Part shown: positions 47,947 to 57,428 of the stretch, one piece after another
Numbering within the stretch: the first letter of the stretch is position 1
Layout: every line of letters starts with the position of its first letter
Origin: Iodobacter fluviatilis
Lineage (GTDB): Bacteria > Pseudomonadota > Gammaproteobacteria > Burkholderiales > Chitinibacteraceae
Direction of reading: 5' to 3'
DNA length: 57,428 nucleotides
Assembly (NCBI RefSeq): GCF_004194535.1
Contig: NZ_CP025782.1
Coordinates: 1-57,428, forward strand
Translations under genes and position numbers: made by a program
Notes under the pieces: model-generated
What the model saw: only the letters and a program-made list of their open reading frames with translations
The model's database searches: none
Told to the model about the DNA's origin: nothing

Positions 47947-48738
47947 ATGTTTAGTAAAAAACGAGTCAGAGAACAAGAAAAAACAACTCAAAAACAAACT
48001 GCAAAAGATAAAGACGCTTTCAGTGATGCGCAAGGATGGGAAGTTAGCATTATTGGTGAAGCTGAAAAATCAAAAATCTTTGCCCAACGAATGGCGGCAA
48101 GTTTTGGTGTAATTGCAGCCTTATCTGTTACCGCTCTTTGTTTGCTTACTCCTTTAAAAGAGGTTGTTCCTTACGTTATTCGCGTAGATAGCTCTACGGG
48201 TATTCCTGATATTGTCACAACAATTAAAAACAAATCCGTTCCTCAAGATGAAGTAATGGATAAGTATTTTTTGGCTAAATATATTCAACATCGCTATTCC
48301 TATGATTGGAATACGATTCAGCTTGATTATGATACAACTTTGCTTTTAAGCGCCCAACAGCCTGCGGCTGAGTATTTAAAAGAATTTGAAGGTGAAAATG
48401 CGCGTGATAAACGCTATGGCAAGCGTCAGCGCGTCTTAACAAACATTATTTCTGTAGTACCAGACCCAAGCAAAGGAATTGCCACAATTCGTTTTACTGA
48501 AACGGTGCAATCTATTGATTCAACGGATAAGAAAGGCGAAACAAAGCAATGGATTGCTACTGTTAGCTATGAGTATTCGGGCGCTAATGGTATGAGTGAA
48601 AAAGATCGTTTAATTAATCCATTCGGTTTCCATGTGTTATCTATGCGCCGTGACCCTGAATTGGTACAAATCGCGCCTGCTCCGGTTGTTCCTGCGCCTG
48701 CTCCAGCAGCAGAAGCACAACAAGAGGTTGCTCAATAA
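47947..48738 (+). CDS. virB8: VirB8, right copy
   Basis: Identical to the 263-residue VirB8 at 4880-5671, with the single membrane helix and Ala/Pro tail, overlapping virB9. Confidence 0.92.
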   Translation: MFSKKRVREQEKTTQKQTAKDKDAFSDAQGWEVSIIGEAEKSKIFAQRMAASFGVIAALSVTALCLLTPLKEVVPYVIRVDSSTGIPDIVTTIKNKSVPQDEVMDKYFLAKYIQHRYSYDWNTIQLDYDTTLLLSAQQPAAEYLKEFEGENARDKRYGKRQRVLTNIISVVPDPSKGIATIRFTETVQSIDSTDKKGETKQWIATVSYEYSGANGMSEKDRLINPFGFHVLSMRRDPELVQIAPAPVVPAPAPAAEAQQEVAQ

Positions 48739-49574
48739 TGAAAAATGGAATTAAAAATATCGTTATTGCAATGTTAATTGCGGGGGTCATAACCCCTGCA
48801 ATTCATGCTGCCGAAGTGCCTGTACCTTCAATGCGTGATGCGCGTACAAAACTAGTTCAATACAACGCTGATGAAGTCTATACGGTAAATACATATCCTG
48901 GCATCGCCACACGCATTATTTTGGGTGAAGGCGAAACGGTTACTGATATTGCAACTGGTTTTTCTACTGCATGGGAAATTGCAGATCGCGGCAATGTGAT
49001 TTATGTGAAGCCTAAGCAAGAAAAGGCCGATACAAACATGCTTGTAGTGACAAATAAGCGTGAATATCAATTTGACTTGATTATGCCAAATAATCCAAGC
49101 AAAACCGCGACGGTATTTCTAAACAATAGAAATATTGCTTATACAATTCGATTCTCATATCCCGAAGATGTAAAAGTATTATCAGAAGAAGCATTGAAGC
49201 AAGCAACGCTAAAAGAAAAATTAGCTGCTCAACCAATTCCCAAGAATTGGAAGTATTCAATGATGGTTGCTGAAAATTCATCAGATATTAAACCATCAGA
49301 AGCTTTTGATGATGGTCGATTTACATATATCAAATTCGCCGCTGGTCGCTCATGGCCTGCAATTTTCCAAGTGCAAGACGACAAAACAGAAAAAATTGTT
49401 AATAGCAACTCCGAAGGCGAATACATGGTAATTCACAAAATTGGCCGTGAATTCGTTTTACGTCAGGGTAAACAAGTCGTTGGTCTTTATAACGATGCTT
49501 ATAACCCTGATGGTGTGCCAACAGCAACGGGCGTTACTGTTGATGGTGTTGAACGTAAAGTTATCGCGGAATAA
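48738..49574 (+). CDS. virB9: VirB9, right copy
   Basis: Identical to the 278-residue VirB9 at 5671-6507, with the same signal peptide. Confidence 0.93.
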   Translation: MKNGIKNIVIAMLIAGVITPAIHAAEVPVPSMRDARTKLVQYNADEVYTVNTYPGIATRIILGEGETVTDIATGFSTAWEIADRGNVIYVKPKQEKADTNMLVVTNKREYQFDLIMPNNPSKTATVFLNNRNIAYTIRFSYPEDVKVLSEEALKQATLKEKLAAQPIPKNWKYSMMVAENSSDIKPSEAFDDGRFTYIKFAAGRSWPAIFQVQDDKTEKIVNSNSEGEYMVIHKIGREFVLRQGKQVVGLYNDAYNPDGVPTATGVTVDGVERKVIAE

Positions 49575-49579
49575 AAAAA

Positions 49580-50857
49580 ATGGAAAATACAGCTATCAAA
49601 AACATGGAAGGCGAAGCAGAAATTCCATCGCTCAACAAAAAGAAAAATCAAGGTGAATCAAACCGTAAATTTATGGGCGTTATTTTCGCAGTGGTCGTTT
49701 TAGTTATTGGTATTATTGTCACTGTAAAACTTGTGCGCGATTACAAAGCTAAAAAGCACAATGAAGAAGAACAGGCCGCGCTTGCGGCCAAAAAACCCCA
49801 AGCGGTTTCCAATATTGGAAAGCGGGATTTTCTTAAACAGCCTCCAAAAGAAGCTCCAGTTGCACCGCCCAAATTACCTGAGTCGTCCGGCCTTGCCGGA
49901 ACACCTGCTGTACCTGCGACTTCTGCCAGCGCCCCCCCTGTAGTTGCTGCGGGTGCGCCTGTAGTGCCTGCCGTTGGTAATGCTGCTGGCGGTGGCTCTC
50001 AACCGATTATGGTAAATGGTTATCCTGCGCACTCTGGCGGTTCAACTGCTGCCGCCTCTGGTGGTCAGGTCGATGCTAACGGCAAGCCTTTACCAGACCC
50101 TAACCTTGTTCGTGCATCTGCAAAATTCTCTGCGCCACTTATGGCTGGAGAAAAGAAAACGCAAGCTGCTGCTAATGCGCCACAAGTACGCGGTGAGGGT
50201 GATTTAGCACAACCTGCCGATTCATCTAACACCCTTGCAAAACAATTGCAAAGCACTGTGATGCCATATCGCACTGCTGGCAATCTTCCAAATCGCAGTT
50301 TTTTACTTACTAAAGGCTCATTCATTAATTGCAATTTGCAAACAAAGCTAGATTCAACCGTTGATGGTATGACAGCTTGCAAAGTGAGCGAAAATATTTA
50401 TTCAACAAACGGCAAGGTATTACTGATTGAACGTGGTTCATCCGTAACTGGTGAATACCGTAGTTCATTAAAACGCGGCTCTGCGCGTATGTTTGTTTTG
50501 TGGAATCGAATTGAAACTAAGAATGGCGTGATTATCAATTTGGATTCTCCGGCTACTGGCGATTTAGGCCAAGGCGGTATTGATGGTTATGTAGATACAA
50601 AGTTTTGGGATAGATTCGGCGCGGCCATGTTGTTGTCATTGTTTGAAGATGGTTTTGCAGCTTTAGCGCAAAAAACATCAAGCAACACAATTACCCTTGA
50701 AAATACCCAAGATGGGGCTAAATCAATGGCCGAAGAAGCTTTGAAAGCAAATATTAATATTCCACCTGTCCTAATTAAAAACCAAGGCGAAACTGTAGGT
50801 ATTTATGTTGCGCGTGATTTGGACTTTTCAGGGGTTTATAAATTAAATGTCAAATAA
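49580..50857 (+). CDS. virB10: VirB10, right copy
   Basis: Identical to the 425-residue VirB10 at 6513-7790; the 11-bp overlap with virB11 is preserved. Confidence 0.93.
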   Translation: MENTAIKNMEGEAEIPSLNKKKNQGESNRKFMGVIFAVVVLVIGIIVTVKLVRDYKAKKHNEEEQAALAAKKPQAVSNIGKRDFLKQPPKEAPVAPPKLPESSGLAGTPAVPATSASAPPVVAAGAPVVPAVGNAAGGGSQPIMVNGYPAHSGGSTAAASGGQVDANGKPLPDPNLVRASAKFSAPLMAGEKKTQAAANAPQVRGEGDLAQPADSSNTLAKQLQSTVMPYRTAGNLPNRSFLLTKGSFINCNLQTKLDSTVDGMTACKVSENIYSTNGKVLLIERGSSVTGEYRSSLKRGSARMFVLWNRIETKNGVIINLDSPATGDLGQGGIDGYVDTKFWDRFGAAMLLSLFEDGFAALAQKTSSNTITLENTQDGAKSMAEEALKANINIPPVLIKNQGETVGIYVARDLDFSGVYKLNVK

Positions 50858-52007
50858 TCAAGATGCGGAACATATTGAAAAGGGCGCGTCAGTCGATCAC
50901 TGGATGCTGCCTTTAAAAGACTTTATGGCAGACCCTAGCATTACTGAGATTTGCGTAAACCGTCCACAAGAGGTTTACGTTGAATCAAACGGTAAATGGA
51001 TTCAACACACTGTTACGGCTTTATCATTTAAGCATTGCAGATCGTTGGCTACTGCGGTAGCCCGATATGCAAATAATGATATTAATGAACTTGTGCCGAT
51101 TCTATCCGCAAAAATGCCCCACGGTGAGCGTATTCAGGTTGTTATGCCTCCGGCCTGCGAAGATGGGACAATCTCTATTACGATTCGCAAGCCAAGCTTT
51201 ACATTAAAATCACTTGATGAATACGAAGGGGCGGGATATTTCAAGCATGTTCCTGAATTGTCCGGTTTTAAATTTCCTGTAGAAGAAACCGCGCCTGAAA
51301 TTACCGTTGAAACGCATTTGCCTGATTCAGAGCATTTGCGAGACTTGCCGCCGCCTTTGCCGAAAAGTGCTATTCCTTCACATTGGAATAATTACGATCA
51401 AGAATTAATGGTATTAGCTCAAAAAGGCGAATGGCGTAAATTCCTTGAATTGGCTGTGAAGTATGAAAAAGTAATTGTAATTGCTGGTGGTACTGGTTCT
51501 GGTAAAACCACATTTATGAAATCATTAATGCAAGTGATACCAGAGCAACAACGCTTAATTTCGATTGAAGATGTGCCGGAATTGTTTATGCCTAATCATC
51601 CTAATCATGTTCATCTTTATTATCCTTCTTCTTCTGGCAAGAATGAATCAACTGTAACCGCTCAAGGTCTTTTGAAATCATGCCTGCGTATGAAACCAGA
51701 TCGTATTTTATTGGCTGAATTACGCGGCGATGAAACTTTTGATTTTATCAACGTGGCCTTATCCGGCCATAGTGGAAGTATTACAAGCTGCCATGCGGGT
51801 AATTCTGCGGGTACTTTTGAACGCCTTGCAATGATGTGCATGCAGCATCAATCAGTTGCGGGATTGCCTTATTCTGTAGTTAAAAACCTGCTTTATATGG
51901 CCGTTGATATTGTTGTATGTGTTGATAATGATAAATATCGCGGCAAGGGTCGCCACATTACAGAAATTTGGTTTAATCCTGAAATGAAAAACGGCTCTGC
52001 TCATTAA
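50847..52007 (+). CDS. virB11: VirB11, right copy
   Basis: Identical to the 386-residue traffic ATPase at 7780-8940. Confidence 0.93.
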   Translation: MSNNQDAEHIEKGASVDHWMLPLKDFMADPSITEICVNRPQEVYVESNGKWIQHTVTALSFKHCRSLATAVARYANNDINELVPILSAKMPHGERIQVVMPPACEDGTISITIRKPSFTLKSLDEYEGAGYFKHVPELSGFKFPVEETAPEITVETHLPDSEHLRDLPPPLPKSAIPSHWNNYDQELMVLAQKGEWRKFLELAVKYEKVIVIAGGTGSGKTTFMKSLMQVIPEQQRLISIEDVPELFMPNHPNHVHLYYPSSSGKNESTVTAQGLLKSCLRMKPDRILLAELRGDETFDFINVALSGHSGSITSCHAGNSAGTFERLAMMCMQHQSVAGLPYSVVKNLLYMAVDIVVCVDNDKYRGKGRHITEIWFNPEMKNGSAH

Positions 52008-52022
52008 TTAAGGAGACATGCA

Positions 52023-54323
52023 ATGCAAAATCAGCCGCCAATTTGGGCTAAAGCAATATTTGTTATTATTGTTTTAATTTTACTAACGCTAGGTGCGGTT
52101 TATTTGTCTGGTGTTATCTTTATGCTCATGCTTAAAATGAGTCCTAAAGATGCCAACTTAGAAACCATTTACCAGTATTGGTATTATTATCGTGACCATG
52201 CAATATACGGTAAAAAAATTAAAATAGCATTAATTGGCGGCTTTGCTGTTTGCTATGGTGTGCCTTTAATGGCGTGGCTTGGTTCTTCCAAGAAGCAACG
52301 CTCTTTACATGGTGAAGCGCGTTTTGCCACTGACTTAGAAATTAAAAAATCTGGCTTATTGGGCGAAGATGGGGTTGTTGTTGGCAAGTACAAAGATCAA
52401 TACTTAATGTTCCCTGGTCAGCAATTCGTTTTGCTGGCCGCGCCGACTCGATCAGGTAAAGGTGTTGGTATTGTAATACCGAATTGCTTAACCTATTCGC
52501 AAAGTCTAGTTGTAATGGATATTAAGCAGGAAAATTACAAATTAACATCCGGTTTCCGCGCTAAGTACGGCCATGAAGTTCATTTATTCAATCCATTTGC
52601 AGAAGATGCGCGTACCAGCCGCTTTAATCCACTTGAATATATTTCAACAAATCCGCATTTTACAGTGGGTGATATTTTAAGTATTGGTTATGCCTTATAT
52701 CCTCAAGATGCTAAAGACGCTTTTTGGAACGATCAAGCCCGTAATCTCTTTTTGGGGCTTACTCTTTATTTGGTTGAAACACCATCATTACCAAGAACGC
52801 TTGGCGAAGTCCTCCGGCAATCAAGCGGGAAGGGCAAGCCGATTAAAGAATACATTACAGAAATTATTAATACGCGCATTGAATCCGGCAATCCATTATC
52901 GAACAATTGCTTAGATGCGCTAAACCGATTTATTAGCAATTCAGACAATACCCTTGCTTCTATCTTGGCAAGCTTTAATGCGCCTTTGGTCAATTTTGCA
53001 AACCCTATTGTTGATGCTGCCACTAGCGCAAATGATTTTGATTTGCGTGAATTGCGCCGTAAAAAGATTACAATTTATATTGGCATCACGCCTGATAAAT
53101 TGGCTGAGTCAGCCTTATTGATTAATCTTTTATTCTCGCAACTGGTGAATCTAAATACAAAAACATTGCCAGAACAAGACCCAAGCCTTAAATACCAATG
53201 TCTTTTACTCATGGATGAATTTACATCAATTGGTAAAGTTGGAATTATCGCAAAATCTGTTAGCTATATGGCGGGTTACAATTTACGCCTTATGCCTATT
53301 ATTCAATCCCTATCACAGCTTGAATCAGTTTATGGCAAGGAAGATGCAAAAACATTTGTAACCAATCATGCAATGCAAATCATTTATTCGCCACGCGAAA
53401 ATAATGATGCAAAAGAATATTCTGAAATGCTTGGTTATGACACTGTAAAATCAAAGTCTGTTGGCCGTTCTCGCGGTACAAGCTCTAATAGCTCTAATAG
53501 TGGCTCGTCTGAAAATGTATCAGATCAAAGACGCGCATTAATGTTGCCGCAAGAATTAAAAGAGCTTGGCTTTGAACGTGAAATTATCATTCTTGAAAAT
53601 GTGAAGCCGATTATTTGCGGCAAAATCATATATCACAAAGATGATAACTTTACAGTTCGTTTACTGCCAGCAGCAGAGCCTAAAACTCTTGATGTTGATA
53701 CACATATTGCCAAGGTAGAAAAACGAATTCGTATCGCAACCGTAGAAGATTTATCTGCTATTGAAAGCGCCGCAATTCTTGGTGTCGATATTTCTGCATT
53801 GAAAATGCAGAATGAAGAAAACCCAAGCGAAGAAGATGTTGCACAATACGTTGATGATTTTTTTGCTCAAATGACCGAATCGGCTGAAATGGCGGGTGCT
53901 GATGTTGAAGATTATATTTCCGCGCCTCTCGATGAATCAGAAATTGTATATGATGAAGATCACGAACATATTGATTTTGATGAAGCTGATTCAACTGAGA
54001 ATCAAGCTGCATCATTTGATGAAACCCAAGCCGCATTTGCTGCAATCACTCAGTTTGAATCATCGCCAGCAATCAATTCATTGATCGCTGATGCAATTCT
54101 TGTTGATACCGATACGGGTGAAATATTCAATCACGATACAAAAAATGATTCTGCCGAAAATGAAGTTCTTGGAATTTCCAAGAATTCCGTAAATAACTAT
54201 GCCGTTGCTGATGATGAAGTAAATAGCGCAATTAATGGTTTATTTGGTGGAATGGGATTGGATAGCAATACAACATATAGTATTGATGGAATTGACGAAA
54301 AACATTCAACAGTAGATAATTAA
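52023..54323 (+). CDS. virD4: VirD4 coupling protein, right copy
   Basis: Identical to the 766-residue coupling protein at 8956-11256, with the acidic tail and internal palindrome (54168-54182). Confidence 0.93.
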   Translation: MQNQPPIWAKAIFVIIVLILLTLGAVYLSGVIFMLMLKMSPKDANLETIYQYWYYYRDHAIYGKKIKIALIGGFAVCYGVPLMAWLGSSKKQRSLHGEARFATDLEIKKSGLLGEDGVVVGKYKDQYLMFPGQQFVLLAAPTRSGKGVGIVIPNCLTYSQSLVVMDIKQENYKLTSGFRAKYGHEVHLFNPFAEDARTSRFNPLEYISTNPHFTVGDILSIGYALYPQDAKDAFWNDQARNLFLGLTLYLVETPSLPRTLGEVLRQSSGKGKPIKEYITEIINTRIESGNPLSNNCLDALNRFISNSDNTLASILASFNAPLVNFANPIVDAATSANDFDLRELRRKKITIYIGITPDKLAESALLINLLFSQLVNLNTKTLPEQDPSLKYQCLLLMDEFTSIGKVGIIAKSVSYMAGYNLRLMPIIQSLSQLESVYGKEDAKTFVTNHAMQIIYSPRENNDAKEYSEMLGYDTVKSKSVGRSRGTSSNSSNSGSSENVSDQRRALMLPQELKELGFEREIIILENVKPIICGKIIYHKDDNFTVRLLPAAEPKTLDVDTHIAKVEKRIRIATVEDLSAIESAAILGVDISALKMQNEENPSEEDVAQYVDDFFAQMTESAEMAGADVEDYISAPLDESEIVYDEDHEHIDFDEADSTENQAASFDETQAAFAAITQFESSPAINSLIADAILVDTDTGEIFNHDTKNDSAENEVLGISKNSVNNYAVADDEVNSAINGLFGGMGLDSNTTYSIDGIDEKHSTVDN
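54168..54182. promoter_or_regulatory. CTTGGAATTTCCAAG palindrome inside virD4, right copy
   Basis: Duplicate of the site at 11101-11115. Confidence 0.6.
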
Positions 54324-54412
54324 ACATAAATAGCATTATGATTTACCTTTGAATTATTCAAAGGACAAGGGCGAGAAATCGCATTTTATGACGTAGTAAA
54401 AGAGGCTATTAA

Positions 54413-55280
54413 ATGACACAAGAAAGAACCATCCCAGCTAATGGCAATGCGCCTAAATCTGTAGAACCTGGCAAGGTAAATTTTTCAAAAGAAGAAATAC
54501 CGCCAGAAATTAAAGCGTTTATCAATTCATCGCAATCATCATTGCAAGCAAATGCCAATATCGTACCAAGCCGACAAAATGCCGGATATAAAGGCGATAT
54601 TGTTTTGGCTACTGATAAATATCTTGTTCAAGCTGTTGGCAAAGAAAATAAAACTGCTGTTGTTCATAAGCGTGAAGATGTTGAATTTGTTTCACAGAAT
54701 CATAAATTCCGCGCCGAAAATGGTAAACGCCTCGATGGTTTGAGCGTTCAAATTCATTACCCTGCTGATACTAGCAAGGCCAAGGCTTATCCGTACTCTG
54801 CTGATAAGTCGCCCCAAGAAAAGCAAGAATCATCGCCAGCAAAGCAACCAGAAGCAAAAGTTGATGCTTATCTTGTCCGTTCAGATAAAACAGAAGCTTG
54901 GACTAATGGTGTTGAACAGGCTGTAAAAGAATTTCGTTCGCTCAAGCCCACTGATACCCCGTTTATTTCGCAAAACAATAAAATTGTTTTGTCAAAAGAC
55001 CCTGAATCTGGCGGTGCTTTGCTTGTTTCAGATAAAAAGCTTGAAGCTGAATTGAATAAGCAAAGTGATAAGGCCATTGCAGAACAAACAGAAAAAAGCT
55101 GTTCAGTATGCAAAAGGTAATATCTCAAATGCAAATAGCCGCAATACATTTATTAAAAATGTTGAAGCTATGGCTGTATCGCAAGAATCAAGCTATCGAA
55201 CTACTGCATATCAGCCAACAAAAGAAGTTGCTAATACCCCAAAACAAGAACCTGCTAAAAATAACGAATTAGAGCGTTAA
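54413..55280 (+). CDS. KfrB-like protein, right copy, frameshifted
   Basis: Duplicate of the 288-residue gene at 11346-12212. An extra A in the A-run at 55092-55097 shifts the frame, so it reads open only to 55120; the true C-terminus continues in another frame to 55280. Probable consensus error. Confidence 0.75.
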
Positions 55281-55337
55281 TAGCGAAAGGGTAGGGCGCA
55301 AAGCCTTACCCAATTTACATTACTAAGGATTGTTACG

Positions 55338-56917
55338 ATGAATACGGAAAATGTAGAAACTCCGGTAGCTCCAAAGAAAAGTAAAGCTATTGAAGCTGAA
55401 TTCAGGGTTAAAGATGAAGCAAATGATTTGGTGTATCTGAAAAAGTCATTACCTGATGCAATTGAAGTGGCTGATAAGATAGGCGTAACTCATTTTCAAA
55501 GTTACAGCCCAACATCGCGCAAAATTGCTGATTATGAAAAATCAGAAATTGGCTGGTCACGCAATGGCAAATCATTTGATATGCCTGTGGCCGAAAAAAC
55601 AGAAGCTAGTGAACCAAAGCCCGAATCAAACAAAGATCAGACTAAAGCGCAAGGCGCTGAAATCATTACTCTTGACGATCGGACTCGCAACCTTCTTTCT
55701 CAGGCCAGAAAGCTAGATTCGTTTAAAGCGGGTGGTTCACCTTCCGAAGTGGTGCGTACTGATTTTGAAGCTGATTCATCCGATGGTTTAACGCCAGCAG
55801 CAAGGCGCATGCTGGCTGAGAATCGCGCTTTAGATGCTGTACGCGCTAAATTGGCTCTTGGTGATCGTGGTGACGCTGAACTGGCCTCAGAATCGAAAGA
55901 AAAGGGTGTTGATGTTCGATTGCTGCCCGAACAAGTCCACGCCAAAAAACACGTTGATGAAAAATTTTATGTAGTCGCGGGTAAATATCATCATCGCGCT
56001 ACGCCTGACAAAGTGGCATTTGAGCATGACAAAAACGCACTAGGTAGCGAACGGCTCAAAACGCAAAATGCAACAATTGAAGTAGCTAAAGATATGGCCG
56101 CTGTTGCTAAGGCCGAAGGCTGGAAGTCATTAACGGTAACAGGCAATGAAGAATTTAAGCGCCAAGTTTGGCTTGATGCTCAATCATCCGGCATTGAAGT
56201 TAAGGGCTATCGCCCAACAGATTTAGATCGGCTTTTGCTTGAAGAAAAAATTAAGGCCAAAGAAAAAGACCCATTGAATAACAAGCAATACGGCGAAGTG
56301 CAGAAATTAGAATCTGCAAAGGAAAAAGTACCTGGTCAAGACCAACAACAAAACGCCTCTAATGTTGTTGATTTTAAGAAGAAAGATCAAAGCCATGAAG
56401 GTAATGTTGTTGATTACGGCCATGCGCCATATAAGTTTGAAAAAGATGAAAAACCATCATTTTATGTAACCCTTAAAACCACTGCGGGTACAAAAACCAT
56501 TTGGGGAAAAGACCTTGAAAATGGGATTAAGAAAAGCAATGTGCAAAGGGCGACAATGTAACGCTTACAAAATTGGGTGATATGTCCGTAACCGTAACAG
56601 CTAAGGAAAAAGATGATATGGGTAAAAAAACTGGTCGTGAAGTGCCTGTAAATACGCACCGCAATGAATGGGAAGTAAAACAAAACACCAAGCGGGATAG
56701 TTTACTAAAAGGTGCTGAATTAATTGTAGCTGCAACAATTGCCAGCCCAATTGCGCAACAAGCCGCATTTAAAGCAATTGCCGAACGGTCACAACAACAA
56801 ATTAATAATGGCAAAGGTTTACCCGATGTTGCTGTATATGATGCCAAAGCTAAATCTGTTGAACAGCCTTCGCAAATTCAGACTAAATCGAAAGATTCAG
56901 AACGGCAACGTGGCTAA
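55338..56917 (+). CDS. LPD7-domain protein, right copy, frameshifted
   Basis: Duplicate of the 526-residue gene at 12270-13850. One A is missing near 56545, ending the frame at 56561; the rest is open from 56573 to 56917. The left copy gives the intact product. Confidence 0.75.
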
Positions 56918-57031
56918 GATCACACATTACTATGAGGAATCATTAAATGACTTGAAAAAAAGCAGACAATTGACGAAAAATAATTTGCTTTATGTGTGTA
57001 ACCGGATACAATTAAGGCATGAAGGTTGGTA

Positions 57032-57428
57032 ATGACTGATATTTCAAGAATGACTAAGAGCCGAAGAAACAACCAGAAAAAAGGTGGTTTACGGCTTGAG
57101 GCAAACATAAACCAGACTTCAGCTAATGCCTTTCAAATCATATTAGATTTGTTTAAAGGCCGTAAAAACAAAAAGCAAATTATTGAAATGTCCATCGCTC
57201 AATATGCGGTGAATCTAATAAGGAATCGCACCATGCTTGAAAAGTCTGATTATGTTTCGTTCCCGCCAAACGCTCTCATTGAAATTGATGATTTCTTTGG
57301 TATTTCCGTAAAGTTGTTGTTGTCGATTTAACTGGCGAATCTTATGTTGAATTGTCGGAAGATCCGCAAATTGCATGGCCTATTCATGCTTTAGCCAATC
57401 CTATTGCGATTGGCGACACAAACGAATG
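57032..57428 (+). CDS. Hypothetical protein of 13965, right copy: frameshifted and cut by the window end
   Basis: Duplicate of the first two-thirds of the gene at 13965-14594. One A is missing in GGTAATTTCC near 57301, so the frame closes at 57331; the sequence then runs off the window. Confidence 0.7.

Larger units (their letters stand above)
43069..57428. repeat. Terminal redundancy, right copy
   Basis: Same sequence as 1-14361. Differences on this side cluster at its end: an extra A in the A-run at 55092-55097, a missing A near 56545, and a missing A near 57306, each breaking a gene that is intact in the left copy. Confidence 0.93.

Noticed and set aside
43069-57428. True tandem duplication of the virB operon
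   Set aside because: Differences are limited to homopolymer indels near the contig ends; assembly overlap of a circle explains everything.

Overview
The window is a single conjugative plasmid, not chromosome. It carries a P-type VirB/VirD4 type IV secretion system with TrbM, a MOBP relaxase with MobC and an IncP-like oriT, an IncP-style control operon (ssb, KorA/TrfB-like, IncC/ParA-like, KorB-like), a RepA of the RPA family with an iteron origin, and small plasmid genes. No rRNA, tRNA, CRISPR array, transposase or resistance gene was seen. Base composition is AT-rich. TrfB-type repressors, a KorB-like protein, a betaproteobacterial-style H-NS-like protein and a P-type nic site suggest an AT-rich betaproteobacterial host (Neisseriales or similar); this is inference, not a species call.

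The first ~14.36 kb (1-14361) repeats as the last ~14.36 kb (43069-57428). The copies differ only by single-base indels, nearly all in homopolymers, lying within about 1.5 kb of the left end and about 2.4 kb of the right end; the interior appears identical. This is what an untrimmed long-read contig of a circular plasmid looks like, so the real molecule is probably a circle of about 43,067 bp. The indels break virB3 and virB4 in the left copy and three genes in the right copy. Two more one-base C-run deletions in single-copy sequence split the relaxase and the start of virB1.

Layout of the circle (left-copy coordinates unless noted): virB2-virB3-virB4 (42708-45854), virB5, virB6, virB8-virB11, virD4, a KfrB-like and an LPD7-like protein, two unrecognised proteins, a small lipoprotein, an OmpA-like lipoprotein, a thermonuclease and an H-NS-like protein run rightward to 17.9 kb. 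From 17.9 to 36.8 kb everything runs leftward: small unknown genes, relaxase and mobC, oriT (nic near 23703), a Cro-like gene, korB-like/parA/korA-like/ssb, small genes separated by long hairpin-rich repeats, repA, and a DNA cytosine methyltransferase with a SymE/AbrB-like front domain. The iteron origin is at 37.17-37.96 kb, followed by a small unknown gene, trbM, virB1, two zinc-ribbon proteins and a type IA topoisomerase leading back to virB2.

Control looks like a rewired IncP kor network. A 15-bp palindrome CTTGGAATTTCCAAG occurs eight times per circle (candidate KorB-like sites). TAC(C)CGTTTAAACG-type operators sit exactly between -35 and -10 of two promoters (candidate KorA-like sites). 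A third operator, ACCAA-N11-TTGGT, overlies promoters of transfer operons. In the region predicted to enter the recipient first (right of oriT), all genes use the transferred strand as template, and three are preceded by copies of one ~430-bp hairpin-rich cassette that also supplies the start codon and first 14 codons. This resembles the single-strand promoter (Frpo-like) logic of leading regions and is the most interesting candidate system here.
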